Shown here: one piece after another, positions 37,286-46,712 of the stretch
Layout of the letters: each line of letters starts with the position of its first letter
Position numbering within the stretch: the first letter of the stretch is position 1
NCBI GenBank assembly: GCA_027023405.1
Contig: JALVVN010000009.1
Span: forward strand, 124,506 to 188,505
Reading direction: 5' to 3'
DNA from: Campylobacterales bacterium
Lineage (GTDB): Bacteria; Campylobacterota; Campylobacteria; Campylobacterales; QNZT01
DNA: 64,000 bases
The notes under the pieces: model-generated
What the model was told of the DNA's origin: nothing
Seen by the model: the letters and a program-made list of their open reading frames with translations, nothing else
The model's database searches: none
Translations under genes and position numbers: made by a program

Positions 37286-37935
37286 TGGTAAAAAAAGCAA
37301 CCAAAAAAGAGATCGAAGCGATCAGAGAAAAGTTTGTCGAGCAGTATAGTGGCGCGGTGACGGAACTCAACTACACCAATCTCTATGAACTCCTTGTCTC
37401 CGTCATGCTCTCCGCACAATGTACCGACAAACGGGTCAATATCATTACACCCGCTCTCTTTCAAGCCTATCCCGATCCCCAATCACTCGCAAACGCCGAT
37501 CTAGAGGAGGTCAAAAGCCTCATCAAAACCTGCTCCTTTTTCAACAACAAAGCCAAAAATCTCATTAAGATGGCGCAATCTGTCTGCGACGATTTTGCAG
37601 GAGAGATCCCTCTCGATCCAAAGGAGCTCGTCAAACTCGCCGGAGTCGGTGAAAAGACCGCCAATGTCGTCATGATCGAATATACCGGCGCCAACTTGAT
37701 GGCGGTCGATACCCATGTCTTTCGTGTCTCGCATCGACTCGGGCTCTCCGACGCCCCCACCGCCACCAAAACGGCCGAACAACTCACCAAACGACTCAAA
37801 ACCGATCTCCACACCCTCCACCAAGCGATGGTACTCTTCGGACGCTACATCTGCACGGCAAAAAATCCCAAATGCGAAACCGAATGCTTTTTACAGGAGT
37901 TTTGCAAATCCAAAGAGAGTTTCAAAGCTAAATAG
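37285..37935 (+). CDS. nth: Endonuclease III (DNA glycosylase/AP lyase)
   Basis: A 216-residue base-excision enzyme with a helix-hairpin-helix LAGVGEKTANVV containing the catalytic lysine and VDTHVFRVSHRLGL containing the catalytic aspartate. The C-terminal 4Fe-4S cysteines are spaced C-x6-C-x3-C-x5-C, one residue longer in the middle gap than the usual x2. It removes oxidised pyrimidines. It is coupled to the LysR gene by one base. Confidence 0.93.
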   Translation: MVKKATKKEIEAIREKFVEQYSGAVTELNYTNLYELLVSVMLSAQCTDKRVNIITPALFQAYPDPQSLANADLEEVKSLIKTCSFFNNKAKNLIKMAQSVCDDFAGEIPLDPKELVKLAGVGEKTANVVMIEYTGANLMAVDTHVFRVSHRLGLSDAPTATKTAEQLTKRLKTDLHTLHQAMVLFGRYICTAKNPKCETECFLQEFCKSKESFKAK

Positions 37936-37970
37936 GATATAATCACTCTTATTAACTACAAAGGAATACA

Positions 37971-38387
37971 ATGGAACTTACACAGCTTCTATCCATACAC
38001 GCCATACTTGTCAAACTCTTTTTGGGCTTTTTGGTACTCGGTATCGCCATCGCCTTTATCCCTAAAAGCAGTGAAAAACTTAAGAAGATGAGCTTTAGCT
38101 ACACGATGATCTTTCAACTCGTCGCAACGCTGATCCTACTCACCGGTCTCTACGCCCTCTATCTCAACGGATGGCATATCGGCATCGCGGAGATCATTAT
38201 GATTGTCGTCTGGGCATTGATGATGTTTATCGAGATCAAAAAACACAAAGCGATCAAGATGAGCCACGCAGAGGATCTCCAAAGTGCCAAGAGCGGATTT
38301 TTAAAGGTATCAATTATCCAAACACTACTCCTAGCCCTCACCGTCGCTTTAATGGTGATGAAAGCCAAAGGAGTTGTGGCGATCTAA
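37971..38387 (+). CDS. Small polytopic membrane protein, unrecognised
   Basis: A 138-residue protein with about four predicted spans, short loops and a basic cytoplasmic segment (IEIKKHKAIKMSHAEDLQ). I do not recognise the family. It converges on lutC, with which its stop overlaps by four bases. Confidence 0.65.
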   Translation: MELTQLLSIHAILVKLFLGFLVLGIAIAFIPKSSEKLKKMSFSYTMIFQLVATLILLTGLYALYLNGWHIGIAEIIMIVVWALMMFIEIKKHKAIKMSHAEDLQSAKSGFLKVSIIQTLLLALTVALMVMKAKGVVAI

Positions 38388-38959
38388 ACCAAGATCACCA
38401 AAAGCGATTTGGCGCCGTGTGCGCCGATGACGAGAGATTGTTCGATGTCGGCAGTCTTCGAAGGACCGCAGATAAAGACTCCAAACCCTCTTTGTCTCAG
38501 ATCCACCCTCTCATAGGCATGATGCATCGTCTCAACGATCTTTTCTCTCTCAAGCACAATCACAAGATGTGTCGCGATAAAGGGAAGTGCTTGGGGTATT
38601 TGAGGAGCCATCGCGATCCACACCGCACCGTTCTCCGCCACGCCGAATCTCCCCTCGACAATACTTACATCCGTTTGTGCCAAATCCTCCACACGCTCTG
38701 CGCTGATCTGATCGCTATCCAAAAGAGAGAGAATCTTTTTGGCATCTGGATAACGATCCGAAATAACCGCATCGATCTTCTGCCGATCAAGCTCTATCGC
38801 CTCCCCGCCCGCCTCTTTGAGACGCGATACAAAATCTTCCAACATCAGATCAGACGCCCGATCTTTTCCGATCCACTGACCTAAATCATACTCGATTGAA
38901 TCGCTTTGTGGGCGGTTTTGACGAATTTTGCGGAGTATCTCCTCTCTAGCGTTTGCCAT
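38384..38959 (-). CDS. lutC: Lactate utilization protein C (LUD domain)
   Basis: A 191-residue LUD-domain protein with the family's acidic N-terminus and a C-terminal ICGPSKTADIEQSLVIGAHG, which marks LutC. With LutA and LutB it oxidises L-lactate to pyruvate. It overlaps lutB by 14 bases. Confidence 0.9.
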   Translation of the reverse strand: MANAREEILRKIRQNRPQSDSIEYDLGQWIGKDRASDLMLEDFVSRLKEAGGEAIELDRQKIDAVISDRYPDAKKILSLLDSDQISAERVEDLAQTDVSIVEGRFGVAENGAVWIAMAPQIPQALPFIATHLVIVLEREKIVETMHHAYERVDLRQRGFGVFICGPSKTADIEQSLVIGAHGAKSLLVILV

Positions 38960-40313
38960 GTCGCTCCTTTTGATAAAGCTCTTTGAAGCTCTCTTTTGGA
39001 AAGTCGGGCAACTCCCTCGTTCTTCCCCAAATATTTTTGGAGTGGTAGAGGAGTGAACGCGGAAGTTTGGGGGCGATCTTTCGCACCGTTTTACCTACTG
39101 CGTCAAAGAGTTTTGGATGGCGCATCACAAAGGCGACTCCACGCATGATTTTTCGCTTCTTTTGCATGGCGCTATTTTGCGTCGGCATTTGACGATGAAG
39201 GTAGAGTTGATGAACGAGGTCGATCTTGACGGGACAGACATTGCTACACGATCCGCAAAGTGTACAGGCGAAGGGGAGATCGCTATACTGTTTGGGAGCT
39301 TTGAGTGCTCCTAGTGTCGATCCGATAGGACCGGGGATCACAAAGCGATAGGAGTGCCCACCGCTTCGTCGGTAGATTGGGCAGGTATTGAGACACGCCC
39401 CGCAGCGAATACAGCGCAGGGCATTGTGAAAATCCTCCCGCCCCAAGATATCGCTCCGTCCGTTATCGACGATGATGACATGCATCTGCGCGCCGTCTCT
39501 GGGCTTGGAGAAGTGGGAAGTGTAGGTCGTGATCGCCTGACCCGTAGCACTTCGCGCTAAAAGTCGCACAAATACCCCTAGCTCTTTTTGGCTCGGTATC
39601 ACCTTCTCGATCCCCATCGAAGCGATATGCACCTTGGCGAGTGAGACTCCCATGTCGGCATTTCCCTCATTGGTGCAGACGACCACACTCCCACTCTCAC
39701 TCAAAGCAAAATTGACCCCCGTGATCGCCGCATCCGCTTCGAGAAATTTTTGTCGCAAATGCTCTCTTGCCACCGCCGTCAGATAGTCGGGATCACTGAC
39801 TCCTTTTTGGCTCCCCAAATGCGCTTCAAAGATCTCCCCTACCTCCTCCTTTCGCAGATGAATCGCGGGCAAAACAATGTGTGAGGGCGCATCTCCCTTG
39901 AGCTGAATGATACGCTCTCCTAGATCGGTATCGACCACCTCGATCCCCCGCTTTTCTAAATAGGGATTGAGTCCGCACTCCTCCGTGAGCATCGATTTGC
40001 TCTTGACCACTTTTGTAGCGCTATTTTTCTCTAGGATTTGGTGTACGATCGCATTGTGCTCTTTTGCATCTCTCGCCCAATGTATCGTGATACCGTTTTG
40101 TGTAGCATTTTTCTCAAATCGCTCCAAATAGGTATCGAGATTGGCGAGTGTGTGGCGTTTGATGCGTGAAGCACTCTCCCGTAGCGCTTCCCACTCCTCC
40201 ACGCGTTGACTCGCAAGATCGCGTTTTTGACGCACATACCAAAGCGCCTGATCGTGCCACTGCATCCGATCACGATCAGCGATAAATGTCGCCGCCGACG
40301 CTTGGTGTGTCAC
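38946..40313 (-). CDS. lutB: Lactate utilization iron-sulfur protein LutB
   Basis: A 455-residue protein with an N-terminal LUD domain and two ferredoxin-type 4Fe-4S motifs, CIRCGACLNTCPIYRR and CTLCGSCSNVCPVKID, followed by a short C-terminal helical region. It relays electrons from lactate. It overlaps lutA by four bases and lutC by 14, forming one translational unit. Confidence 0.92.
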   Translation of the reverse strand: MTHQASAATFIADRDRMQWHDQALWYVRQKRDLASQRVEEWEALRESASRIKRHTLANLDTYLERFEKNATQNGITIHWARDAKEHNAIVHQILEKNSATKVVKSKSMLTEECGLNPYLEKRGIEVVDTDLGERIIQLKGDAPSHIVLPAIHLRKEEVGEIFEAHLGSQKGVSDPDYLTAVAREHLRQKFLEADAAITGVNFALSESGSVVVCTNEGNADMGVSLAKVHIASMGIEKVIPSQKELGVFVRLLARSATGQAITTYTSHFSKPRDGAQMHVIIVDNGRSDILGREDFHNALRCIRCGACLNTCPIYRRSGGHSYRFVIPGPIGSTLGALKAPKQYSDLPFACTLCGSCSNVCPVKIDLVHQLYLHRQMPTQNSAMQKKRKIMRGVAFVMRHPKLFDAVGKTVRKIAPKLPRSLLYHSKNIWGRTRELPDFPKESFKELYQKERHGKR

Positions 40314-41059
40314 GATGGTCGCTCTCCCGCTAAAATCTGCGCGATATGCATCACACGAAGATCACGATGCTCCCGCTTAAGTAGCCCCTCCATGTGCATC
40401 AGACACGACATATCCACTCCCGTCATCACCTCGGCACCATTTCGGAGATGATCGGCGATGCGGGCCTCTCCCATCGCCGTCGAAATCTCCGGCTCAAAGA
40501 TCGAAAATGTCCCACCAAATCCGCAACACTCATCATCGCGATCAAGATCGACAATCTCAATATCGTCAATCAGTGAAAGCAGGTTTTTGACCTTTGAGAA
40601 GTGAGGTATCTGAAGTTCACTCGCAGAGGCGAGATTGAGCCCCCTCTGCCCATGGCAAGAGTTGTGCACACCGACACGATAGGGGAAGCTAAGATCAAAA
40701 CGATCGGGTTTGAGTATATCGTGCAAAAATTCCGTCAGCTCATAGATCGACTCCTGCACTTTGCGGTAGCGTTGATCTTCGGCATCAAAAAAGGGTCGAT
40801 AGTGCTCCTTGATCATCACCACACAGCTGGCACTCGGTGCGACAATCGCATCAAATCGGTGAAAAATATCGACAAAACGGTGTGCCAATGCTTTGGTATC
40901 ACTTGCGCATCCGCTATTTGCCAAGGGTTGTCCGCAACAGGTCTGCTCTAGCGGATAGGTGACATCCAAGTCGAGTTTTTCGAGTGTATGGAGTGTTGCC
41001 ATGCAGACTTGCGGGTAGAGTTCATTCATAAAACAGGGGATAAAGAGCCCGATCTTCAT
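40310..41059 (-). CDS. lutA: Lactate utilization protein A (CCG-domain)
   Basis: From ATG 41059, with AAAGGGG upstream, the protein is 249 residues; the longer frame to 41110 would overlap argS. It has two cysteine-rich CCG domains, with CCGQP in the first and DECCGFGGTFS in the second, typical of LutA/GlpC-type subunits that bind an iron-sulfur or haem-like centre. It starts 22 bases after argS on the same strand. Confidence 0.92.
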   Translation of the reverse strand: MKIGLFIPCFMNELYPQVCMATLHTLEKLDLDVTYPLEQTCCGQPLANSGCASDTKALAHRFVDIFHRFDAIVAPSASCVVMIKEHYRPFFDAEDQRYRKVQESIYELTEFLHDILKPDRFDLSFPYRVGVHNSCHGQRGLNLASASELQIPHFSKVKNLLSLIDDIEIVDLDRDDECCGFGGTFSIFEPEISTAMGEARIADHLRNGAEVMTGVDMSCLMHMEGLLKREHRDLRVMHIAQILAGERPS

Positions 41060-41081
41060 CTGATTTACCCCTTTGTTTAAA

Positions 41082-42668
41082 CTACATTTTGCGCTTGGCT
41101 TCGATCCCAATCAGCGACAATCCTACCCGTAGCGACATCGCCACCATTGCAGAGACTTTGAGGAGTTTATCCTCATCTTCACTACCAACGATCTTATGTT
41201 TGTTGTAAAATTGATGATAGAGTGCTGCAAGGTTTTTGAGATACTCTGGCATCTTCTGTAACCCTCGTGAATGAAACGCATCATCCAAAATCTCCGGCAA
41301 AAGCAAGGCACTGTAGAGGAGGTTTTTGCTGTCACTATCAAGAGAATCAAGCTTCACACCAAAAACATCACGCGGCTCTTTACCCGCTTTCTCAAAGATC
41401 TGGTTGATCCGCGCGTGGGCATACTGGATATAGAAGATCGGATTGGAGCTATCCTCCTGCTCAAACATATCGATATCAAACTCCAAATGTGTATCGCTCT
41501 TTTTGCTCAAAAAGACAAAACGAAGCGCATCACTTCCGATCTCATCGACCACTTCACTCATCAAGATAAAGTTTCCTGCCCGTTTACTCATCTTGTAGGG
41601 TTCGCCCCCTTTGAGCAATGAGACCATCTGCGCCAAAAGCACCTCTAACTTCTCATCATCATACCCCAAAAAGCGAATCGCTGCCTTTACCCGTGCGATA
41701 TAGCCGTGGTGATCGGCACCCCAGATATTGATATAGTGATCATATCCGCGCGCAAATTTGTCACCGTGATAGATGATATCTCCGGCAAGATAGGTCGGTC
41801 TGCCATCCTCTCGTACCACCACCCGATCTTTCTCGTCGCCATATTTGCTGGAAGCTAGCCACAGTTTGCCATCCTTCTCATAAACAGCATCGTGATCTTT
41901 GAGCTTTTGGAGAGTCTCATCCCACTTGTCATAAAGACTCTTTTCGCTCACATAGTGATCAAATTCAATATGCGCCTCTTTGAGATTAGATCGGATGAGT
42001 TCGAGCATCTGATCCTTGCCCCATTCGGAGAGTTTGGGGATATTGGCTTCATCCTTGAAGATCTCCGATCCAAAAACCTGCGATGCTTCGCGTGCAAGAT
42101 CGACGATATACTCACCGCGATAATACTCTTCAGGGAGCTCAACCGGCTCCGCCAAGATATGCTCTCTACCCGCCAAATAGATCGAGAGTCCCAAAAGTGC
42201 GATCTGATTGCCCGCATCATTGACATAATATTCACTCTCGATATCATATCCCAAATGCTTCGCAAAGCGATAGAGCGCATCACCATACACCGCACCGCGC
42301 GCATGTCCGATATGTAACGGTCCGGTGGGATTGGCACTCACATACTCTAGGAGGATTTTGCCCTCATACTCCCCTCGTCCAAAATTGCTCTCATGCTCCA
42401 AAGCATCCGTGACTAACGCATCTATAAACGCATCTTTGAGCGTAAAGTTGATAAAGCCTTTGACCGCACTGACCGATTCAAAGATTTCACAATCATCAAA
42501 CTTTTCACACAGCTCTTGTGCGATAATCATCGGGGATTTTTTCAGCACCTTCGCAAGTGAGAAGGCGACGGGTGTAGCATAGTGACCGAGGGAGAGATCC
42601 TTCGGCTTTTCGAGTACGAAATCTTCCGCTATCTCCTTTGAGATAGCTTCAACGACACGCTTTTTCAA
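41082..42668 (-). CDS. argS: Arginyl-tRNA synthetase
   Basis: A 528-residue class I synthetase with [14 protein letters not shown] (HIGH motif) and [10 protein letters not shown] (KMSKS-like), and a C-terminal anticodon-binding helical domain. It charges tRNA-Arg. It overlaps tatA by four bases, an order shared with Helicobacter. Confidence 0.97.
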   Translation of the reverse strand: MKKRVVEAISKEIAEDFVLEKPKDLSLGHYATPVAFSLAKVLKKSPMIIAQELCEKFDDCEIFESVSAVKGFINFTLKDAFIDALVTDALEHESNFGRGEYEGKILLEYVSANPTGPLHIGHARGAVYGDALYRFAKHLGYDIESEYYVNDAGNQIALLGLSIYLAGREHILAEPVELPEEYYRGEYIVDLAREASQVFGSEIFKDEANIPKLSEWGKDQMLELIRSNLKEAHIEFDHYVSEKSLYDKWDETLQKLKDHDAVYEKDGKLWLASSKYGDEKDRVVVREDGRPTYLAGDIIYHGDKFARGYDHYINIWGADHHGYIARVKAAIRFLGYDDEKLEVLLAQMVSLLKGGEPYKMSKRAGNFILMSEVVDEIGSDALRFVFLSKKSDTHLEFDIDMFEQEDSSNPIFYIQYAHARINQIFEKAGKEPRDVFGVKLDSLDSDSKNLLYSALLLPEILDDAFHSRGLQKMPEYLKNLAALYHQFYNKHKIVGSEDEDKLLKVSAMVAMSLRVGLSLIGIEAKRKM

Positions 42669-42895
42669 GATGCCGCTTTGTCTTTGACTTCTTCTACTTT
42701 TGCGCTGACTGCATCTTCAGCTTTTTCAATCTGCTCTTTTGTCTCTTCGACAACATCATCATCTTTAACCGCTTTTTTGAAGTTTTTGATACCGCTTCCA
42801 AGCCCTTTTGCCAATTCAGGTATCTTTTTACCTCCAAAAAGAAGTAGTATCACTAAAGCGATAACCAGTAATTCCATTCCACTTGGTATTCCCAT
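42665..42895 (-). CDS. tatA: Twin-arginine translocase subunit TatA
   Basis: A 76-residue protein with one N-terminal span ([20 protein letters not shown]), the amphipathic helix with [14 protein letters not shown], and an acidic tail. TatA forms the size-variable Tat pore for folded proteins. It lies between gmk and argS. Confidence 0.93.
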   Translation of the reverse strand: MGIPSGMELLVIALVILLLFGGKKIPELAKGLGSGIKNFKKAVKDDDVVEETKEQIEKAEDAVSAKVEEVKDKAAS

Positions 42896-42905
42896 GTCGT
42901 TCCTT

Positions 42906-43526
42906 TTAACTGTTTTTTAGATTATACCATTTATTTATAAACAACGCTTTACGCTTTGTATCTATTTTTAAAAGCGCCGTTTCGACCACCGCGCGAAACT
43001 TTTTCAAACTCTCTTCAAAATCATCATTGATCAGCAGATAGTCATACTCATCGAGTCGAGCCATCTCCTCTTGGGAGTTTTTGATGCGATGGGCGATCAC
43101 CTCATGGGGATCGGTTGCGCGTTTGATGAGTCGATCTTGGAGTGTTTGGGCATCGGGTGTAGTGATAAAAAGCGAAGTGAGAATCTCTCCAAACTTCTCT
43201 TTAACGATCGCGTGCCCCTGCACATCGATATCAAAGATGACCAATTTTCCCGCATCTAACGCTTCTCGTACCGGTTTGAGCGAAGTGCCGTAGCAGTTGC
43301 CGTGTACCTCTGCCCACTCCAAAAAGAGCCCCTCTTCGATCTCTGCTTCAAACTGCTCTTTGGAGATATAGTAGTAGTTCACGCCTTCCGCTTCACCCTC
43401 ACGCATCGGGCGTGTCGTGGTAGAGATGGAGAAGTAGATATCATCTCGCTCTTGGAGGATTTGATTGACCAGCGAACTTTTCCCGCACCCACTAGGACCC
43501 GAAAGGACTAAAATCGCACCGCTCAT
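42906..43526 (-). CDS. gmk: Guanylate kinase
   Basis: From ATG 43526 the protein is 206 residues; the preceding codon TTG is a possible but less likely start. The P-loop is [12 protein letters not shown], the GMP-binding segment [20 protein letters not shown]. It phosphorylates GMP to GDP. It lies six bases after chePep, matching the Helicobacter order. Confidence 0.97.
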   Translation of the reverse strand: MSGAILVLSGPSGCGKSSLVNQILQERDDIYFSISTTTRPMREGEAEGVNYYYISKEQFEAEIEEGLFLEWAEVHGNCYGTSLKPVREALDAGKLVIFDIDVQGHAIVKEKFGEILTSLFITTPDAQTLQDRLIKRATDPHEVIAHRIKNSQEEMARLDEYDYLLINDDFEESLKKFRAVVETALLKIDTKRKALFINKWYNLKNS

Positions 43527-43532
43527 CAAAAG

Positions 43533-44597
43533 TTACTTTTTAAGTCTTAGTGAGATTGAGATATCCATATCTTTGAGTGCCTCTTCGACAACCTCTTTAG
43601 TAATCGCTTTGGCAACCGCTTTGGTAATCAACGCCTCTAATTCACTTGCATTTCCCATATCAACAGAGAGATCGGCAACTTTCTCTACTACCTTCTCTTC
43701 CGGGGCTGAGACCTTATTGACAGAGATATCAGCTATTTCCATAGGCTCTTCATCACCATTTATAACCCGCTTCATCTCTTCTGTGCTAATCTGATCGAGC
43801 TCCTTCTCGATCGTATGTGTCGCGACAGCTTCACTCATTTTCGGCTCCTTCAGTTGTGATGCCTCTATATCGTCCTCTTTGGCTAAAACCTTTGATGTAG
43901 CAGCAACTGTCGCCATCGCCGCAACTGACGCCAGTGCTGTATCCGCAACACCCTTTTCGACACTACTCTCTTCCGGACTCTTTTCAATCTCCTCCAGTGT
44001 CTCTTTAACCAAATCCTGAGGAACAATCCCCTCCGGCTCCGAATCTTCATGCGGCAACGATGTTAAATCTACACTCTCCTCTTCGTGATCAAGTGCGTCG
44101 ATATCGGCAACCATATCGGCAAGCTTCTCTTTCGGTTCATCCTCACTCAATGTCATCAAGTCCGGCTTGTCAGCATCATCTAAACTCAAATCACCATCTA
44201 GGTCTATCTCCTCCAGTGAATCAAGATCCAACTCATCCAATGTCTCTTCTTCTGACATCACCTCATCTTCATCTCCTGAAGCAGGGCGAAAATTTTGCTC
44301 AATCAAACGGATAAAATCGGTTGGTAAAAAGGGTTTTTCTAATAATAAATCGCACATTTCGGGTTTTAACTCTCCCCGATCACCCATGTATGCCACTTTA
44401 TCAAATACAACACGCCCTCGAAGAGATTCAAGCGCCTGAGAATCAAACAGTGCACTATCTACAAAAAGGATATTATACGCCTCTTTTTTGGGATTATAAT
44501 CTTTGATCTCTTCGAGATCATAATTATGTTTTTGGCAACTCAACCCAAAGAGACGAGAAACGATTTTATTGTCATTGATGAGTAGGATTGATAACAT
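43533..44597 (-). CDS. chePep: ChePep-like acidic receiver-domain protein (poly-E-rich)
   Basis: From ATG 44597 the protein is 354 residues; the GTG at 44603 is less likely. The N-terminus resembles a receiver domain, with D9, D47 (ILFVDSALF) and a LEKPF lysine. A long Asp/Glu-rich low-complexity middle follows, then a conserved C-terminal stretch (LITKAVAKAITKEVVEEALK). This matches the poly-E-rich protein of H. pylori (HP0322), named ChePep and shown to control flagellar rotation direction in chemotaxis. The position next to gmk and divergent from nucT is the same. The receiver lacks the usual Thr, so phosphorylation is uncertain. Confidence 0.8.
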   Translation of the reverse strand: MLSILLINDNKIVSRLFGLSCQKHNYDLEEIKDYNPKKEAYNILFVDSALFDSQALESLRGRVVFDKVAYMGDRGELKPEMCDLLLEKPFLPTDFIRLIEQNFRPASGDEDEVMSEEETLDELDLDSLEEIDLDGDLSLDDADKPDLMTLSEDEPKEKLADMVADIDALDHEEESVDLTSLPHEDSEPEGIVPQDLVKETLEEIEKSPEESSVEKGVADTALASVAAMATVAATSKVLAKEDDIEASQLKEPKMSEAVATHTIEKELDQISTEEMKRVINGDEEPMEIADISVNKVSAPEEKVVEKVADLSVDMGNASELEALITKAVAKAITKEVVEEALKDMDISISLRLKK

Positions 44598-44654
44598 GCA
44601 CACTCCGTTTTTGCTATAATTGTATTATAATTTCCCTAATAAAAGGATAGACTA

Positions 44655-45206
44655 TTGAAATTCCAACTCTCTATACTTCTCTTTTTACTTCTGCTCATCC
44701 AGCCAATTTTGGCGAAAAGCGATGCAACGCTCTATCTTTTACCGACTGAAAAAAAAGAGGCTCTCTCAACACTTTTACATACCATCGATTTAGCACACAA
44801 TGAGATCAAAGTGAGTATCTACTCCTTTACCAATAAAAAAATAGCCGATCGTCTCAAAAATGCCGCTAGACGCGGTGTCCATGTCGAAATTATCTTTGAT
44901 GAGAGTGAGAGTCGATCAAAACGAGGGAAAAGTATGATCGGCTATCTAGCGAAGTATCGCCACATCAAAGTCTATCGTCTTCAGGGTTTGGGCTCACGCA
45001 CTCAGAAGCGTAAATATCGCGGGATCATGCATATCAAAATGGCAGTCATCGATCAAAAATGGGTCATCTTCGGTTCAGCAAATTGGACCTATAAAGCCTT
45101 TTCCAAAAATTATGAAACACTCTTTATTGCCAAAGATTATGCAATGGCAAAAAAGTTTTTACGCTTTTTTGAAAAACAAAAAGAGCTTGCAACGCCTTAC
45201 AGATAG
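44655..45206 (+). CDS. nucT: NucT-like phospholipase-D-family nuclease, exported
   Basis: From the TTG at 44655 (with AAGGA upstream) the protein is 183 residues with a signal peptide (QLSILLFLLLLIQPILA). It has one HKD motif, HIKMAVIDQKWVIFGSANWT, typical of the dimeric Nuc/NucT enzymes. NucT of H. pylori is a surface or periplasmic nuclease that degrades DNA for purine supply and supports uptake. It is divergent from chePep, with its end overlapping fliR by ten bases. Confidence 0.88.
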   Translation: MKFQLSILLFLLLLIQPILAKSDATLYLLPTEKKEALSTLLHTIDLAHNEIKVSIYSFTNKKIADRLKNAARRGVHVEIIFDESESRSKRGKSMIGYLAKYRHIKVYRLQGLGSRTQKRKYRGIMHIKMAVIDQKWVIFGSANWTYKAFSKNYETLFIAKDYAMAKKFLRFFEKQKELATPYR

Positions 45207-45964
45207 AGGGTTTTGAGAAAGTGAAACACCTCGATAAACTCTTTTTTAAAAATACCCATCATCGCACCCAACACCGCTACGATCACCATCACGGATAGAA
45301 AGATTTTGATAGGAAAACCGACTACCAGAAGGTTAAACTGTGGCATCGTTTTCATCAGCATCCCAAAGATCACATCTGAGAGAATCGAGAGTGCGATAAT
45401 CGGAAAAGCTATCACAAATCCAAGTACAAACATATGCTTTACCGCTGTGGCAAAATAGCTCCAAATGTGTTGATCCGGGTAAAACCCACCCAATGCAATA
45501 TGATCGATACTTTGTCCCATAAAAAGCAAGATCAAATGGTGCCCGTTAAAAGCAAGTAGGATTAAAATGGCTAAGAGTGTCAAAAAATTGCTGATGATTG
45601 GTGAGTTGCTTTGAGAGCTTGGATCAAAAGCCGTCGCCATTGAAAACCCCATAATCATAGATATTTGCATACCTGCCAACCCCATTGCTCCAAAAATCAG
45701 ATTGAGTGCTAGTGCTGCAACAAAACCTAAAGCAAACTCCATCATCACCATCAACAACAGTTGCGTACCACTCTCAATCGCTATCGGAATATCTGCCTGA
45801 GGAAAGAAAAAGATCGTCAAATAAAAGGCAATCGCACTTTTAACGGGAACCGGAATGGAGCTGTGTGAAAAAAAAGGAAAAAATGCCATCAAGCCACTCA
45901 TACGCGAAAAGAGCAGTACAAAAATGATTGCATTGTGCTCAGTAAGAAGTTCACTTAGCTGCAT
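45197..45964 (-). CDS. fliR: Flagellar biosynthetic protein FliR
   Basis: A 255-residue membrane protein with about six predicted spans and the FliR pattern MSGLMAFFPFFSHSSIP and VMVIVAVLGAMMG. FliR is part of the flagellar export gate with FliP and FliQ. It is coupled by one base to the ABC ATPase and belongs to the rpsB-tsf-ABC-fliR unit seen in Campylobacter. Confidence 0.92.
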   Translation of the reverse strand: MQLSELLTEHNAIIFVLLFSRMSGLMAFFPFFSHSSIPVPVKSAIAFYLTIFFFPQADIPIAIESGTQLLLMVMMEFALGFVAALALNLIFGAMGLAGMQISMIMGFSMATAFDPSSQSNSPIISNFLTLLAILILLAFNGHHLILLFMGQSIDHIALGGFYPDQHIWSYFATAVKHMFVLGFVIAFPIIALSILSDVIFGMLMKTMPQFNLLVVGFPIKIFLSVMVIVAVLGAMMGIFKKEFIEVFHFLKTLYL

Positions 45965-46680
45965 CAGAGTGCTACCGGCTCCAATCGCTTATCGTGGAGA
46001 CGATAAATCCTACTACATCGTTTGGCGACCTCTTCGTCGTGCGTCACAACAAAGAGTCCCGCCTGCTCCTCCCGCACATAGGAGATCATCACATCCATCA
46101 CACTATCGGCACTCTCTCTATCCAAGTTCCCCGTCAACTCATCGGCAAAGACCAATCGAGGTCGCTTCATCATCACCCGCGCAATCGAAACACGCTGTTG
46201 TTGTCCACCTGAGAGATCAGCGACATTTTGTTTGAGGGTATCTTTGATCCCCAACTTCTCAAGTAACTGAAAATCGATCTTCTTATTCGCAATGATGGAG
46301 GAGATATCGAGGTTCTCTTTGACACTAAAACCTTTAAAAAGATAGTGTTGCTGAAAAATGATCCCAAACTCATTTCGTCGAATATCCAAAAGCTCCTGGC
46401 TTTTGCGATCGTACAGGTAGCGATCTTTGTAGAGAATCTTTCCTTTTTTGGGCTTTAATAGTGTCGAAAGGTTGTGCAACAGTGTCGATTTTCCACTACC
46501 GCTTACACCTAAAATTGCAATTGAATCACCGGAATTAATCGTAAGATTGAGATCTTCATAGAGGAGATAATCAAAGGCGTGGGAGAGATTTTCCGCACGC
46601 AACAGGGGTGTCTTTTGACTTTTTTTGCCAGAGTTTTCGCGAGGCGAAATAAATGAAGCGCCTGTTTGATTCGTCTGCAT
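45964..46680 (-). CDS. LolD-like ABC transporter ATP-binding protein
   Basis: A 238-residue ATPase: Walker A GVSGSGKST, signature [15 protein letters not shown], Walker B LVFADELTGNLD, with an extra basic N-terminal segment of about 25 residues. The MacB/LolD-type ELTGNLD and short size suggest lipoprotein release or a related envelope export process. No permease gene is adjacent. The one-base coupling to fliR and closeness to tsf match the Campylobacter arrangement. Confidence 0.8.
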   Translation of the reverse strand: MQTNQTGASFISPRENSGKKSQKTPLLRAENLSHAFDYLLYEDLNLTINSGDSIAILGVSGSGKSTLLHNLSTLLKPKKGKILYKDRYLYDRKSQELLDIRRNEFGIIFQQHYLFKGFSVKENLDISSIIANKKIDFQLLEKLGIKDTLKQNVADLSGGQQQRVSIARVMMKRPRLVFADELTGNLDRESADSVMDVMISYVREEQAGLFVVTHDEEVAKRCSRIYRLHDKRLEPVAL

Positions 46681-46712
46681 CTATCCGCCTTTCGCGCTTA
46701 CGCAAGCGTATG

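Noticed and set aside
41060..41110. 17-residue N-terminal extension of LutA
   Set aside because: It would overlap the argS end and has no RBS; the ATG at 41059 has AAAGGGG at the proper distance.
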